A stretch of DNA of 45,066 nt from Chloroflexota bacterium (GTDB lineage: Bacteria > Chloroflexota > Limnocylindria > Limnocylindrales > CSP1-4), in NCBI GenBank assembly GCA_025454515.1, contig JALOOH010000022.1, positions 1 to 45,066 on the forward strand, read 5' to 3'. The first letter of the stretch is position 1. Every line of letters begins with the position of its first letter. Below, one piece after another: positions 24,048 through 32,958 of the stretch. The notes under the pieces are model-generated. The model made no database searches, was not told the origin of the DNA, and was given only the letters and a program-made list of their open reading frames with translations. Position numbers and translations under genes: made by a program.

Positions 24048-24602
24048 CTAGCGCCGCATCTTCTCCGGGTTCGGCGCCCGGCGCTGGACCGTCGGGTCGT
24101 TCGACAGCGTCCGCTCGCGCGCCTCGCGGATCCGCTCCGCCAGGTCGGGACCCGTCGCGCGGATCGCGCCGGTCAGATCGGCCCGGGCGGCCGGGATCGT
24201 CGCGCCGGGGTCCGTCACCCTGTCCTCGGCGGCCGCCCCGCCCCCGTCGCCGGCCGTCGCTGGCGCGCCCCGTACCGGGCCATCCTCGCCCAGGAAGGGC
24301 ATCCCCTGGCGCTCCACGGCGTCGAGGCTCATCCGGAGCGCGGCCGTCTTCTGCGCCGCGACCTCGCGGACGTACGCGGCCTCCTCGTCGGGCGTCATCG
24401 AACGCTCGCGCACCGCGTCGCGCGGGTGTCCCACCGACAGCCAGACGAGGTGGTATCGGTCCATCGTCCCCCACGCTGCCGCCAGCAGGAGGTCGGACTC
24501 GGCCAGCCACGAGCGGAGGGCATCCATCGACGGCGTCCGCTCGATGCGCTCGCCGTCGGCGACGAGCGTCCGCGTGCGCAGGATGAGCTCGTCGCGCGTC
24601 AT
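24048..24602 (-). CDS. Hypothetical protein
   Basis: ORF MTRDELILRTRTLVADGERIERTPSMDALRSWLAESDLLLAAAWGTMDRYHLVWLSVGHPRDAVRERSMTPDEE..., close to the class IV aminotransferase on the same strand. Confidence 0.6.
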   Translation of the reverse strand: MTRDELILRTRTLVADGERIERTPSMDALRSWLAESDLLLAAAWGTMDRYHLVWLSVGHPRDAVRERSMTPDEEAAYVREVAAQKTAALRMSLDAVERQGMPFLGEDGPVRGAPATAGDGGGAAAEDRVTDPGATIPAARADLTGAIRATGPDLAERIREARERTLSNDPTVQRRAPNPEKMRR

Positions 24603-24609
24603 CCGCCGC

Positions 24610-25518
24610 TCATCCCGGGCCGCGCGACGCCTTCTCGATCCACGCCTCTCGTCGATCGCGCAGCTGGAGCGTGATCGGTCCGGCACCGCCCCGACCGATC
24701 GCCTCCCCGTCGAGCCTGCCGACCGGGATGATGCCGGCGACGCTGCTCGAGAGGAGGACCTCGTCCGCGCGCAGCAGGTCGGCGCGCGTGAGCTCGTCCT
24801 CCTCCGGCTCCAGGTCGTGGATCGGTGCATGCTCGAGCAGCCACGCCCGCGTCGTGCCCGCGAGGCAGCCCGACCCGAGTGGCGGCGTGAGGATCCGACC
24901 GCGGCGGATCGCGAAGACGTTCGCGCTCGTCGCCTCGCTCACGTGTCCCGTCGTGTCGAGGATGAGCGCGTCGTCCGCGCCCGCGCGCTCCGCCTCGAGG
25001 CGCGCGTACACGCTCTCCGCCCGCGACGTGGTCTTGACGCCGGCGAGCGGCGAGCCCGGGTCACGCCGCACCGACGAGGTCACGAGCGCGAGCCCGTCGC
25101 GCAGGACGGAGGCGGGGGGCGGCGTGTGCGGCCATGCGACGATGACGACCGTGGGTCCGGACGATGGCCCTGCCGGTGCGAGCCCCCGTGCCGCGTACGG
25201 CCCGCGCGTGACGGTGATGCGCAGGGCGGCGTCGCCGGGGTGGCGGCCGGACGAGCCGTCATCGGCGAGGCCCTCGGCGGCGAGGATCGCGGCGATGCCG
25301 GCGACGATCGGGGCGTCGTCGGGCGGGAGCGCGATCCCGAGCGGGACGGCGCTCTCGCGGAGGCGCTCGAGGTGCGCGTCGAGCTCGACCACGACGCCGC
25401 GGCGTGCGCGCAGCGTCTCGAAGATGCCGTCGCCGAGCATGAAGCCGCGGTCGAAGGCGGAGATCGTGGGGGCGTCGGCGGGGACGACCTTCCCGTCGAC
25501 CCAGACGTGCTGTGGCAT
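24610..25518 (-). CDS. Class IV (fold-type IV PLP) aminotransferase: IlvE/D-amino-acid aminotransferase/PabC-like
   Basis: MPQHVWVDGKVVPADAPTISAFDRGFMLGDGIFETLRARRG...GVKTTSRAESVYARLEAERAGADDALILDTTGHVSEATSANVFAI. Confidence 0.9.
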   Translation of the reverse strand: MPQHVWVDGKVVPADAPTISAFDRGFMLGDGIFETLRARRGVVVELDAHLERLRESAVPLGIALPPDDAPIVAGIAAILAAEGLADDGSSGRHPGDAALRITVTRGPYAARGLAPAGPSSGPTVVIVAWPHTPPPASVLRDGLALVTSSVRRDPGSPLAGVKTTSRAESVYARLEAERAGADDALILDTTGHVSEATSANVFAIRRGRILTPPLGSGCLAGTTRAWLLEHAPIHDLEPEEDELTRADLLRADEVLLSSSVAGIIPVGRLDGEAIGRGGAGPITLQLRDRREAWIEKASRGPG

Positions 25519-25693
25519 GCCTCCAGCCTAGCGCGACCGCACACCCGGCTGCTCGGCGGTGCGAGGACGCACCGTCACCGGGCCCGGGGAGGTGCCGGGT
25601 GGCCCTGCCGTGCGGCCCGTCTGTACCCGGGACCATATCGGCCGATGCAGGCCCTTTCGGGACGTTCGGCCGGTCTACACGGCGTGGCAGACT

Positions 25694-25727
25694 CGCGAAC
25701 ATTCGCATGGTTCCGGCAGGTATAGGT
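25694..25727 (+). promoter_or_regulatory. Candidate promoter/operator of heme operon
   Basis: Palindrome GCGAA-CA-TTCGC (25694-25705) followed by a TATAGG -10-like element upstream of the GTG start. Confidence 0.35.
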
Positions 25728-25745
25728 AGTTTCGGGAGTTTCACG

Positions 25746-26489
25746 GTGCCGACGCGGAGCAAGCCGACCGGGCGCGGACGCGAGTGGATGGGCCTGGGAG
25801 AGGCGGCCAGGCTGCTCGGCGTCTCGCCCACCACCCTCCGGCGATGGGCCGACGACGGGGTGGTCCGCTCGTTCGTGACCCCGGGCGGGCACCGGCGATT
25901 CCTCCGGTCCTCCCTCGAATCGATGATCCCGCACGACCGCGGCGGCAGACTGCCTCTGCAGCAGCTCGGCGAGACCCCCGAGCGGATGGCCCGCGCCTAC
26001 CGGCGGAGCACCGTGACGGAGGGACCGGACGCGGCCTGGATCCGTGCGATGGAGAGCACCGAGCGCGACCCGCTCCGCGAGCGGGGACGCGGCCTCTCGA
26101 CCGCGCTCCTCGCGTACCTCGACGCCGCCGACGACGCCGAGCGGAAGGCGCGGCTGGACGAGGCGTCCGCCGTCGCGGCCGAGTACGGCCGCGTGGCGCG
26201 ACTCCACGGCGCCACGGTCCACGACACCGTCGCGACGTTCCTCCGCTTCGCGCGACCGTTCGTGGGCGAGATCGCGACCTTCGCCCGGCGTCGCAACCTG
26301 GACACGAAGGAGGCGACGAGCCTCCTGGAGTCCACGCTGGCGGCGCTCGACGCGCTCCTCCTGGTGACGATCGAGGCGCACGAGGCGGCTCCGGGCGGCG
26401 GCGGCCGCCCCAACGCGATCGCCGCGGAAGCCGGGCCCGTGGCCTGCGGGCAAGCGTCGCCGCTCGCGCTCGCCGAGGTGGTGGCATGA
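25746..26489 (+). CDS. MerR/BldC-type HTH regulator with C-terminal helical-bundle domain, first gene of heme operon
   Basis: MGLGEAARLLGVSPTTLRRWADDGVVRSFVTPGGHRRFLRSSLESM, then a helical region (LSTALLAYLDAADDAERKARLDEASAVAAEYGRVARLHGATVHDTVATFLRFARPFVGEIATFARR). GTG start preferred; an in-frame ATG lies at 25707. Confidence 0.8.
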   Translation: MPTRSKPTGRGREWMGLGEAARLLGVSPTTLRRWADDGVVRSFVTPGGHRRFLRSSLESMIPHDRGGRLPLQQLGETPERMARAYRRSTVTEGPDAAWIRAMESTERDPLRERGRGLSTALLAYLDAADDAERKARLDEASAVAAEYGRVARLHGATVHDTVATFLRFARPFVGEIATFARRRNLDTKEATSLLESTLAALDALLLVTIEAHEAAPGGGGRPNAIAAEAGPVACGQASPLALAEVVA

Positions 26490-27730
26490 CCGGGCGGCCC
26501 CTCGCGCCGCTCGTCGCGCTCACCGTCCACGCCCGGCGGGTCCCCAGCCTCGACCGCGAGGCCTTCGCCGCGCACGCCGCCCCGCTCGCCGATGCGCGGG
26601 GGACGATCCTCCTGCACACGTGCCACCGCGTGGAGCTGTACGCATGGTCGCCGGCGCTCCAGGGCGCCGCGCTCCCGCCCCTGCCCGCGGGTGGCGTGCG
26701 TCTCGACGGGACCGAGGCGGCGAGCCACCTGTTCACCGTCGCGGCCGGGATGGACAGCGTCGTCATCGGCGAGGACCAGATCCTCCACCAGCTGCGCGAC
26801 TGCCTGGCGGCACGGCACGAGCACACCGCCGCGACACCCGGGTCCTGCCCTGCCGGCGGGGCCGCCGGTGCCATCGGCGTCACTCTCGCGGGCCGGGACG
26901 CGGCCGCTGCGCCGCTCGACCCGGTCCTGGAGCGCCTCTTCCAGCACTCGCTCCACGTCGGCCGGCAGGCGCACGCCTGGCGCGACGGCGCGCCCCGGTC
27001 GCTCGCCGACGTGGCGCTCGACCGGATCGGCCGCGACCACGAGACGCTCGAGGACCGGCCCGTCCTCATCGTGGGTGCCGGCGCGATGGGCCGGATCTCC
27101 GCGCTCGCCGCCGCCCGCCGCGGCGCCCGCGTCCTCGTGACGAACCGGACCGAGGAGCGGGCCGCGGCGCTCGCGCACGACGTCGCGGGCGTACCGGTGC
27201 CCTTCGCGCCCGGCGCGGGGCTCCCCGCCGTCGCCGGCGTCATCGTCGCGGCCGGCGGCCCGTGGCCCGTCGACCCGGCGACCTCCCGTCGTCTCGGCCA
27301 GGCGGGCGCGGTCGTCGTCGACCTGTCGTCCCCCCCGGCGATCCCGCCGGACGTCCAGGCCGCGCTCGGGCCCGCGTTCATCTCGGTGGACGACCTCGCG
27401 CGCGCTCCCGAGGCGAAGCCGCACGAGCGCCTCCGGCGCCGGGTGGACCGCCTCGTGGCCGAGACCGCCGCGGAGTTCGAGGCGTGGACGGCGACGCGCG
27501 GCTGCGTCCCCGCGATCCGCGCGATCGCCGACCACGCCGAGGCGCGTCGTGCAGCGGAGCTCGACCGGCTCCTCCGCCGCGCCCCGACGCTCGAGCCCGA
27601 GGTCCGCGACCTCGTGGACGAGATGTCCCAGCGCCTCGTCGCCGGCCTGCTCCACGGACCGCTCGCCGCTCTCCGCTCGGATTCGAGCGGCGAGCGCGAC
27701 GCGCTCGTCCGCGAGCTCTTCGGCCTGTGA
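26486..27730 (+). CDS. hemA: Glutamyl-tRNA reductase
   Basis: ILLHTCHRVELYAW...GMDSVVIGEDQILHQLRDCL...VLIVGAGAMGRISALAAARRGARVLVTNRTEERAAALAHDV. Confidence 0.92.
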   Translation: MTGRPLAPLVALTVHARRVPSLDREAFAAHAAPLADARGTILLHTCHRVELYAWSPALQGAALPPLPAGGVRLDGTEAASHLFTVAAGMDSVVIGEDQILHQLRDCLAARHEHTAATPGSCPAGGAAGAIGVTLAGRDAAAAPLDPVLERLFQHSLHVGRQAHAWRDGAPRSLADVALDRIGRDHETLEDRPVLIVGAGAMGRISALAAARRGARVLVTNRTEERAAALAHDVAGVPVPFAPGAGLPAVAGVIVAAGGPWPVDPATSRRLGQAGAVVVDLSSPPAIPPDVQAALGPAFISVDDLARAPEAKPHERLRRRVDRLVAETAAEFEAWTATRGCVPAIRAIADHAEARRAAELDRLLRRAPTLEPEVRDLVDEMSQRLVAGLLHGPLAALRSDSSGERDALVRELFGL

Positions 27731-29448
27731 CCGGTCCGCAGCAGGCGCCCGTGCCGCCCGCCCCCCCGGCGGCACGGGTCCTGCGGCTCGGCACGCGGGG
27801 GAGTGCGCTCGCGCTCATCCAGTCGCGGGAGGTGGCGGCTGCGCTCGAGGCGGTCGGGGTCCCGGTGGAGCTCGTCGTGATCCGGACCGCGGGCGACGAC
27901 CAGGCGCCCGACACCGCGTGGGGCGAGGGCGCGTTCGTCGGCGCCCTGGAGCGAGGCCTGCTCGACGGCTCGATCGACCTCGCCGTCCACAGCGCGAAGG
28001 ACGTGCCCACGACGGTGGACGCCCGGCTCGCGATCGCCGCGTACCGGCCCCGCCAGGACCCGCGCGACGCCCTCGTCTGCCGCGAGCGCGGCGGCTCGGT
28101 CGCCACCCTCCCTCGCGGTGCCCGCGTGGGGACCGACAGCCCGCGGCGCTCCGCGTTCCTTCTCGCGCAGCGTCCCGACCTCCGGGTCCACCCGTTGAAC
28201 GGGAACGTGGACACGCGCCTCCGCCGGCTCGATTCCGGCGAGAGCGACGCGCTCGTGCTCGCCGTCGCCGGCCTCACGCGGCTCGACCGCGACGACCGGA
28301 TCGACGAGCGGATCGAGCCCGACGTCATCCCGCCGGCGCCGGGCCAGGGGGCCGTGGCGGTCCAGGTCCGTGCCGGCGACGACGTCGCGCGGGCCTCGGT
28401 CGCGCTGCTCGACGACGCGCCCACCCGCATGTGCGTCGAGGCCGAGCGCGCCTTCCTGCACGCCTCCGGCGGTGGGTGCCGCGCGCCGATCGGCTGCCTC
28501 GGGCGGATCGAGGGCGGCGAGATCGTCCTCCGCGCCGGCGTCTCCCGCGAGCCGGTCGGCCCCGGCGTCCCGGTCGCCTGGCGCGAGGCCCGCGGTCCGG
28601 TCGCGGACCGCATCGCGCTCGCCGAGGCCCTCGCGGCCGCGCTCCGTCCGGCGCGCGGGGCCGATGCACCCGGCGCGGCGCGCCGCCCGACGGTCCTCGT
28701 CACGCGGCCGGAGGACCAGGCCGGCCCGCTCGTCGCCGCGCTCGACGCGCGGGGGATCGGCGCGGTCGTCATCCCGACGATCGCCGTCGAGCCGGCCGAT
28801 CCGGCGCCCATCGAGGCCGCGGCCCGCCGGCTGCCGGAGTTCGACTGGGTCGTGGTCACGAGCCCGAACGGCGCGCGGGCGCTCCTCGCGGCCGCCGCGC
28901 GCGCCGGCGCCCACCCGGGCTCCGCGCGCTGGGCCGCGGTCGGGGCGGCGACGGCGCTCGTCCTCGATCCGGCGGACGTCGGCCCGGTCTTCGTCCCGTC
29001 CGCCGGCTCGGGCGCCGCGCTCGGCGCGGAGCTGCCCGTCCGCCCCGGCGAGCGCGTCCTCCTCGCCCGGTCGGACATCGCGGACACCTCGCTCCCCGAG
29101 CGACTCGCGGCCGCCGGCGCGCGGGTCGAGGAGATCGTCGCCTACCGGACGGTCGAGGGTCCCGAGTCGTCCCGCGGCGCCCTTGTCGACGTCGTCGCGT
29201 CCGGGATGGTCGCCGCCCTCGTCTTCACCAGCGGCTCGACCGTGCGGGGCCTCCTCGCGCTCCTGCCGGCGGACCTGGCAGCAGCCGTCCGCGCGCTGCC
29301 CGCCTGCTGCATCGGCGAGCCCACGACCGCCGTCGCGACGGCCGCCGGCTTCGCACGCGTCGCGACAGCCGCCTCGCCGCGCGCCGAGGCGGTCGCCGAC
29401 CTCGTCTCCGCCACACTCGTCACCCCTGCCACCGGAGCGCTCGCATGA
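27727..29448 (+). CDS. hemCD: Hydroxymethylbilane synthase / uroporphyrinogen-III synthase fusion
   Basis: HemC: LRLGTRGSALALIQSREVA...DLAVHSAKDVPTTVD...PLNGNVDTRLRRLDSGESDALVLAVAGLTRL...GGGCRAPIG. HemD: RRPTVLVTRPEDQAGPLVAALDARG...WVVVTSPNGARAL...VEEIVAYRTV...LVFTSGSTVRGLL. Confidence 0.92.
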   Translation: MTGPQQAPVPPAPPAARVLRLGTRGSALALIQSREVAAALEAVGVPVELVVIRTAGDDQAPDTAWGEGAFVGALERGLLDGSIDLAVHSAKDVPTTVDARLAIAAYRPRQDPRDALVCRERGGSVATLPRGARVGTDSPRRSAFLLAQRPDLRVHPLNGNVDTRLRRLDSGESDALVLAVAGLTRLDRDDRIDERIEPDVIPPAPGQGAVAVQVRAGDDVARASVALLDDAPTRMCVEAERAFLHASGGGCRAPIGCLGRIEGGEIVLRAGVSREPVGPGVPVAWREARGPVADRIALAEALAAALRPARGADAPGAARRPTVLVTRPEDQAGPLVAALDARGIGAVVIPTIAVEPADPAPIEAAARRLPEFDWVVVTSPNGARALLAAAARAGAHPGSARWAAVGAATALVLDPADVGPVFVPSAGSGAALGAELPVRPGERVLLARSDIADTSLPERLAAAGARVEEIVAYRTVEGPESSRGALVDVVASGMVAALVFTSGSTVRGLLALLPADLAAAVRALPACCIGEPTTAVATAAGFARVATAASPRAEAVADLVSATLVTPATGALA

Positions 29449-30470
29449 CCCTCGCCATCGACCGGCCCGACGCCGCCGTCGCGCCGACGATCCCCCAGCG
29501 CCGGCTCCGCCGGTTCCGTCGCACCGCCGGGCTGCGCGCGCTCGTGCGCGAGACACACCTCGACCCGTCGATGCTCGTCGCCGGGCTCTTCGTCCAGCCC
29601 GGGACGGGCCGCCGCGACCCGATCGGCTCGATGCCGGGCGTCGCGCGCCTCTCGCCGGACCTCGTCGTGGAGGAGGCGCGCCGCCTCGACACGCTCGGCG
29701 TCGGCGGGCTCATCCTGTTCGGGCTCCCCGACGCGAAGGACGGCGTGGGGTCCGGCGCATGGGCCCGGGACGGCATCATCCAGGAGACGCTCTCCCGCCT
29801 GCGCGAGGCGGACGTCTCGCTCCCGCTCATCGCGGACACGTGCCTCTGCGAGTACACGGACCACGGGCACTGCGGACCGCTCGCGCAGGACGGCAGCGTC
29901 GCGAACGACCTCGCGATCGCGCTCCTCGCCGAGACCGCCGTCTCGCAGGCTGCCGCGGGGGCCGACGTCGTCGCTCCGTCCGCGATGATGGACGGCCAGG
30001 TCGCCGCGATCCGCGCGGCGCTCGACGCCGCCGGGCACCGCGAGACCGCGATCCTGGCGTACGCGGCGAAGACGGCATCGGCGTTCTACGGCCCGTTCCG
30101 CGAGGCTGCAGACTCCGCGCCGGCGTTCGGCGATCGGCGCGGCTACCAGATGGACCCGGCGAACGCCCGCGAGTCGATGCTCGAGATCGCCCTCGACGTC
30201 GCCGAGGGCGCCGACGCGATCCTCGTGAAGCCGGCGCTCCCGTCGCTCGACATCCTCGCCCGCGCCCACGACCGCTTCGACCTGCCGATCGGGGCATACC
30301 AGGTGAGCGGCGAGTACGCGTCGATCGTGGCGGCGGCCCAGAACGGCTGGCTCGACCGGCGCCGCGCGCTCCTCGAATCGACGACGTCGATCGTCCGGGC
30401 CGGCGCCTCGTTCGTCATCACGTACGCCGCCGCGGAGATCGCGGAATGGCTCCGGGAGGATCCGCGATGA
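29445..30470 (+). CDS. hemB: Delta-aminolevulinic acid dehydratase (porphobilinogen synthase), Zn-type Cys motif
   Basis: LIADTCLCEYTDHGHCG; AYAAKTASAFYGPFREA; ILVKPALPSLDIL; YQVSGEYA. Confidence 0.96.
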   Translation: MTLAIDRPDAAVAPTIPQRRLRRFRRTAGLRALVRETHLDPSMLVAGLFVQPGTGRRDPIGSMPGVARLSPDLVVEEARRLDTLGVGGLILFGLPDAKDGVGSGAWARDGIIQETLSRLREADVSLPLIADTCLCEYTDHGHCGPLAQDGSVANDLAIALLAETAVSQAAAGADVVAPSAMMDGQVAAIRAALDAAGHRETAILAYAAKTASAFYGPFREAADSAPAFGDRRGYQMDPANARESMLEIALDVAEGADAILVKPALPSLDILARAHDRFDLPIGAYQVSGEYASIVAAAQNGWLDRRRALLESTTSIVRAGASFVITYAAAEIAEWLREDPR

Positions 30471-31783
30471 CCGCCCCCGTCACCCCCTCCGCGACCCCCG
30501 CGTCTCGCGGTCCCGGCCGCCAGGCAGACCTCATCGCCCGCGCCGAGCGCCTCTTCCCCGGCGGCGTCAACAGCCCCGTCCGCGCCTTCCGCTCGGTCGG
30601 TCGGCCGCCGCTCGTCCTCGCCTCCGGCTCCGGTGCGCGCGTCCGCGACGCCGACGGTGTGGACTACGTCGACTACATCGGGGCGTGGGGCCCCGCGATC
30701 CTCGGCCACGCCCACCCGGCCGCGGTCGAGGCGGTCCGCTCGGCCGCCCTCGACGGGTTCGCGCTCGGCGCGACGTCACCGGGCGAGATCACGCTCGGCG
30801 AGGCCATCCGGGCCGCGATGCCGTCGATGGAGATGCTCCGCTTCACCTCCTCGGGCACCGAGGCCGCGATGAGCGCGCTCCGCCTCGCCCGTGGCGCGAC
30901 GGGCCGGCCGCTCGTCGTGAAGTTCGCGGGCGGGTACCACGGCCACTCCGACGGCCTCCTCGTGGACGCCGGATCGGGCGTCGCGACGCTGTCGATCCCC
31001 GGCAGCGCCGGCGTGACCGAGGCCGTCGCCGCGGGCACCGTCGTCGTCGCGTACAACGACCTCGAGGCCGTCCGGGCCGCGTTCGACGCGCACCCCGGGC
31101 TCGTCGCGGCCGTCGTCGTCGAGCCCGTCGCCGCGAACGTCGGCGTCATCCCGCCCGCGCCCGGGTTCCTCCAGGGGCTCCGCGAGGTGACGGCCGCCAA
31201 CGGCGCGCTCCTCGTCTTCGACGAGGTCATCACCGGCTTCCGCGTCGCGCACGGCGGCGCGCAGGCCCGCTACGGCGTGGCCCCGGACCTCACGGTCCTC
31301 GGGAAGATCATCGGCGGCGGGATGCCGGTCGGGGCGTACGGCGGCCGGCGGGACCTCATGGAGCAGGTGGCGCCGCTCGGCGGCGTGTACCAGGCCGGGA
31401 CGCTCTCCGGCCACCCGCTCACGATGGCGGCGGGAGCCGCGACGCTCGCGCTCCTCGACGCGGCCCTGTACGACCGGCTGGAGGCGTACGGCGCCGCCCT
31501 CGAGGCGGGGCTGCGCGACGCGGCCGCGGCCGCGGGCGCGCCGGTCGCGACCGCCCGGGTGGGAGCCCTCCTCACCGTCTTCTTCCGGCCCGAGCCGCCG
31601 ACCGACGCCGCCGAGGCGCTCGACGCGGACCGCGCCGCGTTCGCGCGGTTCTTCGGCGCGATGCTCGACGCGGGGATCCTCCTGCCGCCGTCGCAGTTCG
31701 AGGCGTGGTTCGTCGGGGCGGCCCACGGCGACGCCGAGCTCGCCGCGACGCTCGACGCGGCGGCTGCCGCGTTCCGCGCATGA
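30467..31783 (+). CDS. hemL: Glutamate-1-semialdehyde 2,1-aminomutase
   Basis: RLFPGGVNSPVRAFRSVG...FTSSGTEAAMSALRLARGATGR...KFAGGYHGHSDGLLV...FDEVITGFRVAHGGAQARYGV.PDLTVLGKIIGGGMPVGAYGG. Confidence 0.97.
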   Translation: MTAPVTPSATPASRGPGRQADLIARAERLFPGGVNSPVRAFRSVGRPPLVLASGSGARVRDADGVDYVDYIGAWGPAILGHAHPAAVEAVRSAALDGFALGATSPGEITLGEAIRAAMPSMEMLRFTSSGTEAAMSALRLARGATGRPLVVKFAGGYHGHSDGLLVDAGSGVATLSIPGSAGVTEAVAAGTVVVAYNDLEAVRAAFDAHPGLVAAVVVEPVAANVGVIPPAPGFLQGLREVTAANGALLVFDEVITGFRVAHGGAQARYGVAPDLTVLGKIIGGGMPVGAYGGRRDLMEQVAPLGGVYQAGTLSGHPLTMAAGAATLALLDAALYDRLEAYGAALEAGLRDAAAAAGAPVATARVGALLTVFFRPEPPTDAAEALDADRAAFARFFGAMLDAGILLPPSQFEAWFVGAAHGDAELAATLDAAAAAFRA

Positions 31784-32958
31784 CGGCGGAGCGGGGCGCG
31801 ACGCGGAGCCGGCGCCGCCCGGCCGCCGACCCGGCCCCGGCCGCTGCCGCCGACCCGGCCCCGGCCGCTGCCGCCGACCCGGCCCCGGCCGCCCAGCCCA
31901 CCGCGCGGTACCTCCGCGCGGCCCGTCGCCTCCCGGTCGACGCCACGCCGGTCTGGTTCATGCGCCAGGCCGGCCGGTCCCTGCCCGAGTACCGCGCCGT
32001 CCGCGAGCGCGCCACCCTGGTCGAGATCACCCGTGACGCGGCGCTCTGCGCCGAGGTCACGATGCAGCCGGTCCGCCGCCTCGGCGTGGACGCGGCGATC
32101 CTCTTCGCGGACATCACGACGCCGTTCGCCGGGATGGGCGTGGCCTTCGACATCGTCGAGGGGCGCGGCCCCGTCCTCGAGCGGCCGATCAGGACCGCGG
32201 CGGACGTCGCCGCGCTCGTGCCCTTCGAGCCCGCCCGCGACGTCGCGCCCCTCCTCGAGGCGATCCGGCTCATCCGCGCGGAGTCGCCGGTCCCGCTCAT
32301 CGGCTTCGCCGGCGCCCCGTTCACGCCGCTCGCGTGCTATCTCGTCGAGGGCGGCCCCTCCCGCGAGTTCGTCCGGACCCGGACGCTCATGCACGCGGAC
32401 CCGGGGACGTGGTCGATGCTCATGAAGATCCTCACCGACACGACCGCGCGATACCTCCGCGCGCAGGTCGAGGCCGGCGCGCAGGCCGTCCAGGTCTTCG
32501 ACTCCTGGGTGGGCGGCCTGTCCCCGTTCGACTACTCCCGGTCGGTGGCGCCCTGGATGGCGCGACTGTTCGACCAGCTCGCGAGCCTCGGCGTCCCCAC
32601 GTGCCACTTCGGCACCGGGACTGCGGGGATCCTGCGGCAGCAGGCCGAGGCCGGCGGCGACATCGTGGGGCTCGACCACCGCATCTCCCTGGCGGACGGC
32701 TGGGCGCTCGTGGGCGACCGCGCGGTGCAGGGGAACCTCGACCCGGTCCTCCTCCTGGGCCCCTTCGATGCCGTGGCCGATGCCGCCCGCTGGGTCCTCG
32801 ACCAGGCGGCCGGGCGACCCGGCCACGTCTTCAACCTGGGGCACGGCGTGATCCCGGCGACCGATCCCGACGACCTCCGTCGCCTCGTGGATCTCGTCCA
32901 CGAGAGCCGCCCGGCCCAGCGCGACCACTCCGGCACATCGAACGGAGCGTCCCGATGA
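31780..32958 (+). CDS. hemE: Uroporphyrinogen decarboxylase
   Basis: TPVWFMRQAGRSLPEYRAVRER...AAILFADITTPFAGMGVAFDIVEGRGP...LIGFAGAPFTPLACYLVEGG...VFDSWVGGLSPFDY. Confidence 0.96.
   Translation: MTAERGATRSRRRPAADPAPAAAADPAPAAAADPAPAAQPTARYLRAARRLPVDATPVWFMRQAGRSLPEYRAVRERATLVEITRDAALCAEVTMQPVRRLGVDAAILFADITTPFAGMGVAFDIVEGRGPVLERPIRTAADVAALVPFEPARDVAPLLEAIRLIRAESPVPLIGFAGAPFTPLACYLVEGGPSREFVRTRTLMHADPGTWSMLMKILTDTTARYLRAQVEAGAQAVQVFDSWVGGLSPFDYSRSVAPWMARLFDQLASLGVPTCHFGTGTAGILRQQAEAGGDIVGLDHRISLADGWALVGDRAVQGNLDPVLLLGPFDAVADAARWVLDQAAGRPGHVFNLGHGVIPATDPDDLRRLVDLVHESRPAQRDHSGTSNGASR
31825..31891 (+). repeat. 24-bp in-frame tandem repeat at hemE 5' end (DPAPAAAA x2 plus a partial third copy)
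   Basis: gacccggccccggccgctgccgcc repeated, third copy partial; encodes a low-complexity N-terminal extension. Confidence 0.85.

Noticed and set aside
25741-29556. 1271-aa minus-strand ORF opposite the heme operon
   Set aside because: Arg/Ala/Gly-rich low-complexity translation, antisense to clear hemA/hemCD/hemB; typical GC-rich artefact.
28370-30466. Extension of the hemL ORF upstream to 28370
   Set aside because: Ser/Arg/Pro-rich shadow frame over hemCD and hemB; hemL starts at 30467.
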